From: Burhinus oedicnemus
Lineage: Eukaryota; Chordata; Aves; Charadriiformes; Burhinidae
Direction: 5' to 3'
Length of the DNA stretch: 64,000 nt
NCBI GenBank assembly: GCA_008921705.1
Contig: VFFE01006092.1
Coordinates: forward strand, 1 to 64,000
In this document: positions 1 to 13,690 of the stretch, one piece after another
Layout of the letters: every line of letters starts with the position of its first letter
Numbering within the stretch: the stretch's first letter is position 1
The notes under the pieces: generated by a model
Told to the model about the DNA's origin: nothing
Databases searched by the model: none
Seen by the model: only the letters and a program-made list of their open reading frames with translations
Translations under genes and position numbers: made by a program

Positions 1-3000
1 GGCTGCCCTTGATTGCCATAGCAATAAGTATAAGCCAGAGCCTCTCTGCATACCGTTCCTTGGCATCAGCCATAAACATGGGTCTTATCACTCTGAGAAC
101 GAACGGTTTCCTGCACAACATGCTGTTAATTTCAGCAGTTAGAAGAGGCCCAGCTAACAAGCAAAGTTACCGAACAAAATTGGTCCTGCTTTACCTCAAA
201 CCAGGACAGCATGGTTGCAAGAAATTGTATGATGCGCTCCACGTTAAATTCATAAGAGACAAAACCAGAGAGAATCTGTGAGAACCAAAGTGCACTGGAG
301 GGACATCTAGACACTTCTGATGGAAGCAAAGACGCAATGCTTTGATGGTTGCCTTCTGGAACTGGCTGCAGTACCCTGGAAACTCATTGAATGCAGCAGA
401 AAGGACAAGTGACATACATCTATTGATGATCTGAGCAGCAAATTAGTTTTGAAATCTATTCAAGGTCTCATGCAGTGGTGTGAAGGGGGTAAGACTTGGT
501 AGGAAGTGGCTGCAACAGCGTTTCTCCAACTTGCATGATGATTCCAAGCCATCCTGCCGGGAGGGGGCTGCCCACCGGTCCAGCTCCCACGAGACAACTC
601 ATGGCCGCAGCCAGTTGCCCTGACTGGCAGAGCTCAGAGGTCTGCGTGGCTTCCGACAGCCAAGCCAAGTGAGTCTTCCCCTTCCAAAACATGCCAGGCA
701 GCTCTGAGGGCCTCTGATGGACATCTCCTTTTAAGCAGAAATAGGATAATCTCAAATAAAGAGAGGTAAAAAACCAGATCACAAGAAGACACAGAATGTC
801 AGCACCTGAGGGAAGAGCAAGCAGGCAACAGTGAGGATGAGTTTCTTCAGAAAGAGATAATTTCCAGTAAGCTGTTGTTTTCTCTCTCCGCAGAACATCA
901 CCCCGTTCAAACACTTGGAGAACCCTGAAGGGGCTGAGGCTGGCAGCAATCTGGTGGAAGACCTGAAGAACTGTCTTCATGGATGAATAACCAACTGTTT
1001 CAATGAATCTTGAAGCACATGAATAGACAGATGAGGAGAAACTTATCAAAACACTGTATCAGGAGAACAGGTAAACTGGAAGATGCCAACCTGGGAACAA
1101 GGTCACTTGCTGGGACTTGATCCCTCTTCAATCAGGACAGGCAAGGGCCAATATTAGATGCCGTGAAAGCCTGTGGCTGCTGGCTTGTGTTATTTTGCCT
1201 CCTATGCAAGCTCTGGGTCCAGCAGCTCTGCCTTCCTCTCCGCAGCACAAGGGGAAGAGCAGGGGAACAGCAGAAGGCCAGTGAGTAAGTGTAGCTAAAT
1301 CCAGAAGACAGCTCATGAGAGCTAAGGGCAGCCCCCCAGGACCCTTCCAAAAACCAAATAAAATTCTGCCAAACCAAAATAAATTCTGCCACTACCGCTC
1401 ACACCGCAAACCTGGCCAGATCTGCCTTTGCATGCTCACTGCATACAGCCTGCCAGCAATTAAATCCAACAAAAGCCGCAATCAGGAGAGGGGTAGGAGG
1501 GTACACGCAGCAGGACCCACAAAGCAAGAGATGGGATCTGGATCCTCCTATACAAGCTCAGACAATAGCCGTAATCGTAATCGCTGGGTCAGTTCTGTCC
1601 ACCCCAAACCCCGCTGGGAGCAGGTACGTAATTGAGGCTGGATCCTGCATTTCCTGCTCTCATTGTTCGTCTTCCATTCTTCGCTGCTTTGTTCTGTTCT
1701 ATACACTTTTTCAACCTCCCTTCTGAAACACATGAACAACAGGCTGCTACAGCCTCCTATACGCCCTGATTAAAGAGTAGACACAGATGTCTCTTCTTTG
1801 CAGAGCATTTCACACCTATTACTTGGAGGGAATGTGGAGAACACGCGACATGGGAAAGTCACAGCAGGTCAGGAAAATAATGTAGGTGTTAGGCAGGAAA
1901 ATCTTTGAAGCTTGTGAAGCCATTAGCTGAGTGCACAGGCTGTAGTAAAACGGATAAATAGAGAACATGGATGATGAATAAATAGTGGCTGAAGAGACAG
2001 TAGAATACATGTTGCGTCCAGCGATGGAACCAGGTCTACACTGAGAAACAGCAAGTGCAGGCTGGTTTTTTTTGCAGAAAGTGATTAAGTAACCAGTCTG
2101 AATGCATATTTTAAATGGAAACCACCACAATAACTCAAACGCTTTAGCAGAGAGCATTTACTAAGTGAGAAGAGACAGAAACAATGTGTTTTATATAATG
2201 CATGACCTGGCTGCGATGAGTTTTTCTTGCAGGTTGTGTCACCAAGCTTCCTGCTGAAGAGAAGGCACTGCCAAGCACTGCCGGAGCAGCTTCCCGGTGC
2301 TCCAGATCCCTTCCATGTCCCCATGCAGCACCGGCTCTCCTGCCGGGCTGTGTTTGCAGGGCAGGTCACCTCACACAGGTCTTACAACAGCAAGCAGCCA
2401 GACCAGCAAGACTCTGCACAGCTCTCGGAGTGCTCACCTCTGCCTGAAGGACACGCAAGGAAGAGACCACCGGCATGGTCAAGGCTGAGCCCTGTAGTAA
2501 CTCATAGAACGCAATGGTACCCAGTGCTGGGAGGGAACCAGGCAGGTTTACTTGGGGCTGAAGTGCGACGCAAGGCCAAACACTCAAGTTTCAGCAATCT
2601 GCATCCTCACTGCTTAACCTCTTTGTTCTCCTCCTCTCGCGCCACCAGCCCAACTCAGATCCCCTGGATGGGGTAACTCACTCTGGAACTCCCACACTTC
2701 ACAGAAGTGACAACATCCTCAGCCTAAAACCAGTCCCACAGGGTGAGACTAAGATGTCCATCCCACCTTGTCAACTCTCCAGCAGCTGCAGGCATCTGGG
2801 AAAAATATACCTGGCACAGGACGAGCACCTGACCTTCCACTGCTGCACCTTGCCAGCTTCCAGACACCAGCATTTAAGTTAACAAAGCATTTATGAAAAC
2901 AAAAATGGGAGCAAACCTTGGATTCTAGATTTTTCTCATGGGGTCTGCTCTCTCTGTCTTCCTGAGAGCACAAGGATGGCAGTTTACTATTTAATTGTTA

Positions 3001-6000
3001 ATTACACTTTCTTTTCAGATTTCAGATGCTGAAAAATGTTTAGGGATTTATTCTTCTGTGTAATTAACCATAATGATGAAACAGAGTTTTATACAACGCT
3101 GCAGTTTTCGTTAAGGTTATTCATAATGGGGAAAGGCTAAATAGGTTGAGTTCATTATTATTACAGAAGAAAAAATGAGGTGACCCAATCAAATTAATTT
3201 GAAATTAAGTGCAGTGAGGCTGATAACTCCACACAAGTCAGGAGTTCAAATAAAAATAGAAGAGACAATCTACAAAGCAAGAAATTACAAGCGGGCAGGG
3301 AGTTGAGCTGGAATTACTGCAACTGGGAGGTGGCAAAAACACAGTGTTGGCAAACAGGGCCACTGAAAAAAAACAGTGCAAATGGATAAAGAGATGGGCC
3401 AAGATTGTAGGATGTAAAAGAAGAAGCTGGAGAAGGAAGGGACGAACATGAAGATGGATTTGAAATAAATGGGTAGGGACAGTGCTTGTTAAGCTAACTA
3501 GATTTATTTCTCTGCCCAGAAATTCTTATGTCCTTACAAGACAGCATCGAAACAAGGTCTTTAATTTTACTTTTCCTGGGTTTATTGCTTGGGGCTTAAT
3601 GTTATTTAATAGCAGTGAGCGTCAACCAGTTTCACTGCAAAGCTGGATGTAATTCAAAATCGTTAAATCTGGTGGAAACTTTTTCCTCTTGACTAAGACA
3701 TCCTGAAGAAGCTGGTGCTTCTCCGACAAAACATGGAAGTCATGCACCCTAGGAGAATGGACACCACCAAAATACTGATGGATAGAGCAGGGATGGGGAG
3801 ACAGCATTCCCCCATCCCTCCTCCCAAAGAAAAGAAGATGAGAAAGTAGGACCGAAAACAGCTGGACATCACAATGCTGAGCACTACTCAGACACCCTAG
3901 CACAGCCCTGCACAGGGAGGCAACGGAGCCCATCGCTCTGGGCTCTTCTTTTAGGCTTATCTTGAAAAGCAGATACACGTTTTATGCCTCCCTTTGCTTT
4001 GCCAAAATGGTGCAAGCTCTAAACAAACTTCAGAGCTGGGTAAGATGCATAATGGTGACTGGGACGTTCAGGATGCTCATTGTCATAGTTTAAGGGGTTT
4101 AATCCCATGGAAAATGGTTAAGACAAGCAATACCCTGACACGAGCCATGTCTAGGAAACTCCTGAGTGCAGCTACGAGATGATGCTTGAGTTATCACCTG
4201 TGATGAGTTTCCTCCCACATCTTTACCAAATCCTGTAACATTTGTTTTATCACTCAGAGCCAAAAGAAGGAACAGCAAGATCCCAGTACTGCCAGGCTTG
4301 TTGGAAGAAGCTGTGCTGTGGACTGCCCTGTGTCCTGCTAGGATATATGGCAAACACAAGCTCGGACCATCAGTGTGAGATCCTGTCCCCGGCTACCTAG
4401 TTTGAACAGCACTCGGGTTTTTAAAGGACTGGCCAAGACACCACAAATCTCTCAATGCAGCTGCACAAGCGACTTTCCTGCTGGCTCCCCGCTTTGGCAA
4501 TGCTGAAATCTCATCTTTTGCGCTTTCTGCCCTCTCCCCATGAAATGCAAATGGCTTTTCTTTGCCTTGAAGGTCCCACGGCTTAGCTTCTCTCCATCCT
4601 CACCTCTAATTCACCCCTAAGCATACAGGGAGCATTTGGGATAAAGCTTCAAGAACGCATTCAACATAAATTATTATTCCCCTTCAAAACGGATTACAAA
4701 AATCCTTTTATTACAAAATATTAAAATGTTCAAATTATTGGTGTGGAAAAATGTTTCCTGGAGGTAAAGTTTTTAAAAACTGAGGTTTTAATCACAAGCA
4801 TAATCCTTTCTGGCTAACATTTCCAGTCTCGTGAAACATCTAGATACAAATTGCACAGAGGCCTGGCTGTGCGATGAACAAAGGAAGATGCTGCCTGTAA
4901 ATAGCTTAGAAGACATCAGAAGACACTTCTCTCATCAGCAATCCTTTTTAGCTTAATATAGCTCCTCTTTGCATAAAACATTGACATTTTTGCAATGTTT
5001 GGACCCAATGGTGCGAATGCTGATTGTCATCTGAAGATACTAGAGCGTACCTTCAAAAATATGCAAGAACATTTTACAGACAGTAGTTCTACTTGCCTCC
5101 AAAATGCTGTATCTTAATATTTCATACTTATATATATTTAAATGTTAGTACCACCGGATAAATGCTAACATGCTTTTATGCTAATGTAATCACTGAAAAT
5201 CCAGATAATGTTGTGTATTGGTATATACTGTTAGTGAATTATGGATACCTAAATGTACAATCCCACATGCCTAGCAATTATTTTTGTTAGTGCATTTAAC
5301 TTTTATTTGCAATCAGAGCACTTGAGGATTGTTCAAATGAAGTTTACTTTTGCAAACTGCTGAATAGAAAACATTTTGTTAAAGGTTTAAAAACAGTAAG
5401 ACTGTGATGAGGTTTTGGAGTTGCAATAAGGGCACCGCTCAGAAAACTCTACCAGATGGAACGATGTTTGATTTGGTCACAGACTCAGCGATTAAAACCC
5501 AAATGCCTAAAATGAAGGACATATAAGAGAAACAAGAGATGAAATCTTGATTTCTTCCATATCAGGTCACCCTCTTCCATGGTAGAGGCTCACAGACAGA
5601 GGCAAATGCCGGGAGGATGGTGTCTGTGCAAGCAGCACCCTGCCAGCTGAACCCTAGGACTTTTGCCTTGAGGACCAAAATCCTGTGCTAAGGCTGCTTT
5701 TCAAGTCCAGTTTAAGCCAAATAAATAGGAGCGATATCAGGAGGGAGAAAGCCTGAGCTGCCCCTGCTGTGCATTCTCCTCCTCCTCTTTCTCCTCCTAC
5801 TGCCTTTGCTGATCCAATACCTTGGCCAGCTCAAGATGCTGATCCACTTAAAAACCCTTTTATCCTAAATCGGTTTTCAGGACAGCCAGACCTCTGAGCC
5901 AGGTCCCAGCCAGACCGCATGCAGGCAAGACCTGGGTGATGCAGCCAGGTGCTCCAACCCTTACCCACTTTACTACCTGATCAGAGTTAAGGATAATGTG

Positions 6001-8307
6001 AATCTGGAGAAGACCTAGATATTTTTAAGAGTTGAAAAGTTCTGGATGTGACCCAAGCACAGTGGGTCTGTGAGACTCCGGAGACTGCTCAGTGTCCAGT
6101 GGTTTTCTCCAGCATAAAACAACCTGCCTACAGACAATGCCAAACTCCCTCTTCCAGATTCAGCTACGCCAGGAGTTAATGATCTCCTGGGCTGGGCTGT
6201 GGAGCTGCTATGATCATGCCCTGATTCTCCTCTGGGAAGGTTTGCCTGGCTTGAAACCGCTGGCCTGAGCCAACCTGGCTGAAGAGACCTGAGAGGTGGC
6301 CACAGACCCATTTGGTGAGCAGCAGACCATTGCCTCTTGCCCAGGTATGGCTCAGCATCCAACGCAGGATCCCATACCAGCCCCAGGCACACAAGTACAG
6401 ATCAGAGCATGACCCTACAGTGCAGTGAGCTGTGGCACCTCTGGGCATTTACTGGGAAAGTCCTACCACCTAACTTTGGCCTCTAGGAACAACTGTGAGT
6501 GAAGGAAATAAACAGCAACCCCTCAGAAAAACACAAGACATCAGAAAATGCTTAGCATGAACTACTTGAAATGCCCCCAGCAGTTTAAATGGAGCACAGA
6601 GTAAGCTGAGAAAATGTATGAACAAACAAATTAAGCAGATAGCACAAAGCAGACGAGCTGGCATGTAGGTGCCTATTGAGAAAGCTTAAGCACAGCAAGG
6701 GGAAAAAAGCAAACCCAAAAGCCAGGCATAATATTCCTCACATTTTGGAACTGAGCTCTCAGACAATACATCATCCAAACCACTCAAAATCACCATCTGT
6801 CAGAATATCCTTTAAAGAAAAAAAGGTCTAAAAGTTTCCAAAGTGGTATTTTAATATTGTCATATTAGAAAAGAGACTGTTTCTGTCCAAAGAAAGGCAT
6901 TTGCAATTAAGTGAGGAATACTATACAGAAGCATTAGTTTCGCGGCCACTGTTACACACTCACATCATGAGACCATGAATTTCTTGAGTCTTGATCATGT
7001 CATCTTAGCTAAACCAGGAAAGAAGCCATTTAATAGCCCCCATCATTTCACAAGTTACCTGCCAATGTTTCAAGAGCCTCTGCATGATTTTCTCTTTATG
7101 GAACATATAATTAAGATGCTATTAAGGAATCTAAGGAAGCAATTACAATATTGTTTCAAACATTAAGATACATCGTAATATGAAGAGGGATCTGTGTTTC
7201 TGATGTGAAAGAGTGTATGTTATTGAGGTCAATAAGTCAAGCTCTGTTCAGACTATAAGCTGGATCCTTTCCTGGTGTAAATCTGGGTACCTGCTGCTGT
7301 CCATGAGGCCGTATTACTTCACACGTGCTGCGGACCAACTGCATCACATACAATATTGCAAAAGAAATGCAGATTCGTAGACTACATATTAGACTAAGTA
7401 ATAAATAATTCATAATGGTGGAGAAGGTGACCGTATTTTTAGGCATAGAAATATACAGATAAAACAGTCCTGACTTTCAATGTTCACCCTGCACTTCTGA
7501 CTTTGAAGTTTGGGTCCATCTGATGCATTTCTAAAGCCTCTGCACCTGTGAATGTGCAACACACACCCCACAAACCCCCAAACCCCATAAAACAAAAAGG
7601 GCACCAATAAAACTCATTGAGCCCACAGGGTACCACCTGCAGCACTACATGCTACGCCCTCGTACAAGGACAACTGGACTCCTTCAGGAAACAGCCACTG
7701 TCCAATGAACCACAAACATCCTTCAGACCAGTCTCGTCTTGATTCAGCCTGCTGACCCCGTTCCTAACCCCGTGTCTAATCGACACCCCTTCGGTGTTAG
7801 AGGCACGTGTCCATGGGGCTAAAAAACCCCTTCAAAGACCACAGGTGTTGCTGTATTTCTGAAATCATCATCTTGCTATCCTAAAGCAGCCTAGGAGAAA
7901 GGAATAGGAGAGAGAAAGCTGCTCCCTGGGGTGCTCATAATGACATCATCCTCCAGATCTTCCCCCAGAGAAGGCTGCCAAAGGGAGAGGAGGGGAGCCA
8001 CAATTATTCCCCTTGGACTTTGTAAAAACAAGGAGCCCAGGGAAATCAAGAAACAATTATAGCTTCCACAGTAAATTACTTCTGGCTAAGTCTAGAAACC
8101 AGGACGAGGATACACTGAGGAGACCAGGGTAAGTGGTGCTGCAATGCAAGGGCTTGGCAGGGAAGAAGACAATTTGGTATGTCACAGGGTGAAAGAAGCT
8201 TTCAGTTCCTGCTATTAGAAATAAATCAAGAGAGATGAAGAGAAGGCACAGAGCTTGTCTGGTCTCCCAAGGTTTTCACCTCCCACCCAAGGTGGGATAG
8301 AGCTCAC
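1..8307 (-). other. SIL1: SIL1 intron following the 8.3 kb exon (partial)
   Basis: At least 8.3 kb of intron downstream of the first armadillo exon, running out of the window on the left. I looked on the minus strand for the next expected exon (family motif NPKVQVEA...GGALQKLL) and did not see it. The longest open frame (468-1049, minus) matches nothing I know. The sequence is mostly unique, with an AT-rich stretch of about 4640-5420 discussed as a possible regulatory element, and a possible very old LINE fragment near 3110-3210. Confidence 0.8.
3110..3215 (+). repeat. Possible ancient CR1/L3-like LINE fragment
   Basis: The pattern GGGGAAAGGCTAAATAGGTT, followed about 40 bases later by AAAAAATGAGGTGACCCAATC, resembles the 3' region of old CR1/L3 LINEs, where a 'gaaaggctgag...' block precedes '...gaggggtgacctaatca'. 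Divergence is high and the fragment is short, so this is a tentative call that could be chance. Confidence 0.3.
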
Positions 8308-8429
8308 CTGGACAGTGCAGCTCCCAGGACGAAGGCAGCATGCTCCTTCAGCACAGCCTCGGTGCTGTTCAGCCTGTCGATCACAAGCTGGAGGCCACCC
8401 ATGGAGAGGAAGTCCTTAGCGTTGTCCAC
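8308..8429 (-). CDS. SIL1: SIL1 coding exon, first armadillo repeat ([14 protein letters not shown])
   Basis: SIL1 exon of 122 bp encoding residues 218-257 plus two bases of the next codon. The peptide begins [20 protein letters not shown] and ends [10 protein letters not shown]. The human counterpart reads MDNAQDLLSFGGLQ, then [11 protein letters not shown]. It covers the first typical armadillo repeat of the BiP-binding domain. Asn 238 lies in an NST sequon, matching the second conserved N-glycosylation site. The acceptor is CTCTCTCCCAG (AG at 8431-8430), an excellent pyrimidine tract, and the donor is GTCCAG|GTGAGC (GT at 8307-8306). It leaves in phase 2. No later SIL1 exon was found at lower coordinates, so the remaining armadillo repeats and the C-terminal ER-retention signal should lie left of this window. 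The exon is noticeably GC-richer than the flanking intron. Confidence 0.97.
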
Positions 8430-11400
8430 CTGGGAGAGAGCAGGTTCCCATCAGTACAAAACACCCAGCCAGATTCCACTCAACAGCTCTTGGAGAACGC
8501 CGTGCTGCAGAAAGCACAGCACCTCTTCCCTCCCAGTCTAACCAGCGCTGAGTTCTACAAGCAATTAAAAATTAAGAAGGAATGACTGTGGCTCGAATTT
8601 CGTACAATACTGTCTGTGAGCAGTGGATGTTATGGTTGCAGAAGCACAGTCTACTGATAGATGGCTATTACCACATGCAGAAGGCATTGCTGAAAACTCA
8701 AATACTTTGATTAGCTATCAAAACTAGTCTTAACACATAGTTCAGTAATTCAGGTCATGTAAAAAATTTGGTAAATCTGATTACATCAAAAAACCCCAGT
8801 TCTTTACTCTCTCACCTGAGCAGGCTGTTACTGGAAACCCAGGGAACTGTATGTTTTGCAAATGCAATTAATTAATTGATGCTCTAATTGTAGCACCAGG
8901 AGTTAGGAATGCTTAAGAGCCTGTCAGCAGCAACGGTACCTGGGCAGCATCACCTCTGCTTATAGTGAGGCGCATGGGTGGTTCTCGGTGTTTTACATGA
9001 GTATCATCAACAACTTCAGGCGGATGTGAAAAGAAAAAGCCCCTCAGGGTAGCCTGACCAATGATTTTTCTAAAGCAGACAATATTGGACTAACTGCCAG
9101 CAGGGAAAAGTTTAAAACATTAGTGGGGATTCATCAGTCTTTGACTTTCACCAGACTTGACGCTAACCAGGCACAAATCACAGTGGGCATCCGTTCTCAG
9201 AGAGGAGATTAGAAAAGGGCTCCAAGTGGCCTGCAAACAAAATTTAGAGAAACAGTGCAAAGTGCTTCAAGTACAAAATTCAGTCCAAAGTCACATCAAT
9301 GCATTTTGGTTTTCAAGGATTTTTGTTTTGCAGTTTCAAGGGGAACCTGATGAATACTCAGAATTGCATTTGCAAAAAAATTGGTTTTAGAATTTCAACA
9401 TTTCTCCTCCCTGAAAGACAGGGAGACAACAGCGTATGTTGGTAGATGGAAACAGAACCTAGAAATGAGTTATCAGCCGGGCACACCGACCTCCCTGGCT
9501 TCAGTGAGCCTATGGCACCGATGGGGTGGGACAGGACAAACATGGCGAGGTGTGCAGGGTACGTCGGGCTCAGGCACTGCACTCCAGCTTAAACACTCTT
9601 TTAGTCAACAATGACTTCATGCTCCATGTTATTTTTATCTCAGCCATGTACCTTCACCAAAATTGGCTGTAAGTCAGGTATTTTAGGTACCCAAGAGAAT
9701 GAAGAAGCTACTTGGCTTTGTGTCCTACAGGTACGTCTTTACCAAAGCAGGACCCGGGGAGCTACAGCCCATCTCTTCTCCCCAACGGGACAATACCCAC
9801 CACTTGCTGTCCCTCTGCAAAGCCAGTGACAGAAAGCTGATCTCTGCAGGTCTGCTGGGGCTGATTCAGGATTTGCAGCAGCTTTTGTATCCTTTCAGAT
9901 CCTATTCTTTTAACTGTCCCTATAAATTGGACCTGCCAGACCTCTTACTTTTCTCAGGCCCATCTTTGCCTACAAAGAAATCTATGCAGCAACCCAATTT
10001 CAGCTACCAGTGGGTCCTTTTATTGCTCAACCTCTGTAAAAACTCCGAGGCTGTTTTAACACTGGAATTGGATGTTGACTTCTGCTCAGGAGGGAAGGCA
10101 GAAGTTTGCATCCAGTATCAGTCATGGTAAAACCAACTGTCGCCGTATCTTCATCAGCACTGGAGTTCTTCAGGCCAGCTCTAGCGCCAGTGAGACACAT
10201 CAACCGCAGAATACAAAGTGTGCTGTAAAGCTTGTTTTGAAGATATATTTTTTTTTGTTAACTGGAGTCTGTTGCGAGAGCTCCTTCCCTCACTCACCAT
10301 TTTAAAAACAACAAAATCCCCAAACTCAACAACTTGAAGGTATTAACCTCTCTGGGGAGCAGCGGATGCTGTGAGGCAGCCGCTCATGCCTCGCTACAGT
10401 CCGCTGAAAACAGCATGGAAGAAAGCCAAAGATCAAAAGAGCTCTTGAGTAAAGTACACAGGGAAGGTGGGCGAGGAGAGGGATAGGAGAAGAGCAAATA
10501 TGACAGCAGTTATTCAGGGAGCAGCTTTGACTCGGAGGAGAAAGAAAACAGGGAGGGGAGGCGAGAGAGAAAATGTTAGAAAACGAAAGCAAGGAAGAAA
10601 CAGCATGTCAATGATACACAACGGAGAGGAAATTAGCAGTGAGAAATAGCGTAGCATGTCAGAGGAGGGGAGAGAGGAAGATAAGGAGAGTAAATAATTG
10701 AGAGAAAGAGCCTGCGACACGTAAGAACGGGTCTTGGCTCCACACACTGCTGTGCAAGCACCATGAATTCTGTTTATAAATGAGTTATGCTCTGGCCTCT
10801 TCACATTTGCATTTGGTTTTTATGCGGTACAGATAACCTAGCACACCAAACCTTCCTGCTCTTTCTCCAAGATGGGCTCCCAAACATGCCAAGTTGAATC
10901 CTGACTGATGAGAAGCAAACCAGAGCTGGCAACCAAAAGCTGAGCAAACACAGAGCCCCTGGGCTGACTCTTCAAGAGCAGGAGAGAGCATCTTTCCCCC
11001 AGCACCAGTCACAGCTTCCCCTCCGTTCCCTCGCAGCGAGCTCAGAGCCATGAGCTGTTTCACGTCCCAGCGCTCTGGGATGCGTCACAGAGCAGAGAGC
11101 ATCCTTTGCTTGCAAATCCTGCAGGGCACGGCATTTTCCACTCAACAGGGCACTTTGTGCCCCGGAGGCAGCAGCAGGATGGCCGGGAGTAGAGCTATTC
11201 TCGAAAGCCATGGAGATGGCTTCATTCAGATGGAGGTGGGGAGGAAAAGGAAGCAGCAGAGCTGTCACCAGTCTCACACATGGGTGCATGCTGCCCTGGG
11301 CCACCTACGCCTGCAAGAATGCCTGTCCTCCTGCAGCACGGCCGTGGCTCACCACAGAGGACTCCTAACAAACTCAGCCCTTCCAGAGTTATGCAGCACA

Positions 11401-13020
11401 AGTGTATTTGGCTGCTATTCAGTAATTACATTAAGCCAGTGCTGCTAAAGTCAGTACCAAGCAGAGATAATGCTCTGGAAGCATTCAACTGGCTGGAAGA
11501 AGAAAGAGGAGGAAAAGCCATGCTGGCTTAGAGACAAGTCATATTTCTTATCAGCTTCCTGCCTGATGAGAAGGTGCTGCCCAGCCATCTGGCCTGACAG
11601 CGCGGGCACAGAGCAATGCTGTGATCGATGCACAAAGGAGCCCTCTGTGCTCCCTGCCAGCCTCCCTGCCACTTCCCCCTTTCTGACCCCTTTGATGCTG
11701 GATGTGGTTCCCTTTCAATGCTCCAGTCCCCACACAGGGAGTGGGGACCGCTTCCCTGCTCCTCTCACCTTTCTGAAATTGTTCGCTCCATCCCGCGCTG
11801 CAAGCAGGTGGGATTTTATGCTGGAATAGTCCAGACCACTATGCTGGAATCCAAAGCATCCCAGAGTGTTTGGGGGTTGCTTTTTAGCATGCTGGCCTGG
11901 CACCCTTAACCAGACAGAATTAGCCCTGAGTATAAATATGAAGCTCTTTGGGTGCCCATTGTTCACACTTATTCTGAGTCAGACAGATGCCGTCAGTGAA
12001 ACAAAAGCATTGAGAACAAACAGCAAGGAAGCCTCTGCATGAGTATGACAGAGATTTAGTGTGGAAATTCAAGACAAAGAGCCCTGGAAATAACACTTCT
12101 ATTAACTGGTGCATGGACTCCCTCTCTCAGCAGCACATTCCTTCAGCTACCTTCCCCCAAAATACCCCGTTTGGTTTCAAGAAGTGCTGTTCCAGTAAAA
12201 GGTCCTGCACTCGCATCTCCCAAGAGCTGTCCCATTCACCCTCCAGAATGATAAAGTCACTGAGAGCAACACTGGAAACTCTCCCAGTCTGCTCCAGTCC
12301 CTCGGAAGGGAGAAGCCTAGTGCCTTCCCAGGAGGCAGAACACAGCCTTGCTGCCCAGACACCCACCCAAGCTGCTGCAGCATGGGAAGGCACTAGGCAC
12401 AAGGGAAGAGAGCGGCATGCCCAGAGCCTAAAAACCAATGAGAGGTGAAAATGTGCGAGCTGAAAGCAGAGCAAGAGAGATCAGAGGGAGGGGGAAAAAA
12501 AAGCATGAGAGAGGCTCTACGTGCTATTTCTTATTCATGCCAAGACAAAATACAGGTTTTTGGGTGGCTGTTGTCTTCGCTGGTATGAAGACATTCTCTG
12601 CAAACCAGTGTAAGGGGACCTACCTGCAACCACAGATGCTTTCCATGGAGGAAGTGAGAAAATAATTACTTTTTTAGCAACCATCATTATACTTAGCCAA
12701 AAATGGCAGATAAAACCCCATTTCATAACATTTAGCCTATAAAAGAAGAAAAAGAGAGGGCAAGGAAAAACGCCTGAGAACAGACAACAAATCGGGCAAC
12801 ACTAGACCCTAGGAAACCGCTCGCTGCTAGTATGACAGATGATTTATTCAAACTTGGATATAAAATAAGCCTGCAGTAGCCCTCTGCTGTCTGATATTGT
12901 CCCAGGATTATGATAATTAAGCAATTTGTATTACCTGATAACGATAAGAAAAATAAACCCACGTTTATGACACCGTATCCCCTGGATTTTACATGGTAGT
13001 TACTAATGCATTTTTGTTAC
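8430..13020 (-). other. SIL1: SIL1 intron, 4.6 kb
   Basis: Intron between the exon ending DLEYYVHQ and the exon starting VDNAKDF. It has a GT donor at 13020-13019 and an AG acceptor at 8431-8430. No repeat was identified with confidence. It contains a short AT-rich homeodomain-motif cluster at about 8850-8900. Open frames such as 12059-12448 (plus) and 12127-12474 (minus) overlap each other, match no family I know and look like chance. Confidence 0.85.
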
Positions 13021-13212
13021 CTGGTGAACATAATATTCAAGATCATAAAGTGCCGCTACTTTTTCATCCAGCGTGGAGGCAGAGCTGTTTAATTTGCTGA
13101 TTAATTTAACCATAATTTCATAATCTGTTTCCATCTTCACGTTCAGCTTTTCAAACTCCTCCTTCAGCTGCTCTATGGGCCGGAACTTCTTCCTCACCTC
13201 CTCCTCGTGGGC
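13021..13212 (-). CDS. SIL1: SIL1 coding exon, [11 protein letters not shown] to DLEYYVHQ
   Basis: SIL1 exon of 192 bp, exactly 64 codons (residues 154-217), phase 0 at both ends. It contains [18 protein letters not shown] and ends [11 protein letters not shown]. Human SIL1 has LFRPIEELKKDFDELNV and [11 protein letters not shown]. This region forms the long helix before the armadillo repeats and the first part of the armadillo fold that wraps BiP subdomain IIb (family knowledge). Asn 195 sits in an NSS sequon, equivalent to one of the two N-glycosylated asparagines of human SIL1 and consistent with an ER-lumenal protein. The acceptor is CTTTCAAG (AG at 13214-13213) and the donor is CACCAG|GTAACA (GT at 13020-13019). 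The wider open frame upstream, to 13419, is intron. Confidence 0.97.
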
Positions 13213-13584
13213 CTTGAAAGCAGAAGGAGGAAACCAGATATGAAGACAGGTCATAAAGAGAGCCAAGAAAGATGCAGAAAGAACCCCCATCCCCAGATTT
13301 ACAAGGGGAACCTGGCTGTCTATGGAAACGGATTTACCGCTGCACATCAGACATGCAGGGGCAGCATTGGAGGGTCCTTCTGAGAAGCCCAGGAACCCTG
13401 TTACCTGTATGATACCCACCTTGAGTACCAGTAAGCACTCCCCAAGGAGCAGAGCCTATACCTAGGACTTTGTACACCACTTCTACGTCCTACGTGCTTT
13501 CCAAAACACTGCCAATCTCAGAGGCAGGTGGCACTACTGTTTGCCTGTAAGTGGATGTTCTCAAGACCTGACTGCAGAAAACCT

Positions 13585-13690
13585 TGAGCAACCTCCACAA
13601 TCTCACAGCTGACCCTGCTTGGAGCCGGCGATGGGGCTGGAGACCTCCAGAGGTCCCATCCAGCCTGAACTGCTCAGTGACTCCATGCCA
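13585..13690 (+). repeat. CR1 LINE 3'-end fragment
   Basis: Short degraded CR1 3' tail in the plus orientation. It carries CTGACCCTGCTTGGAGC followed by GGAGACCTCCAGAGGTCCC and TCCAGCCTGAAC, corresponding to the CR1 tail 'gggttggactagatgacctccagaggtcccttccaacct'. It ends near a decayed 'tcagtgactcc' in place of the usual 'ttctgtgattct' terminal repeats. No coding capacity remains. Confidence 0.7.

Noticed and set aside
468..1049. 193-codon open frame on the minus strand, same strand as SIL1
   Set aside because: Does not resemble the expected SIL1 armadillo exons or any family I know, and is far longer than the neighbouring exons.
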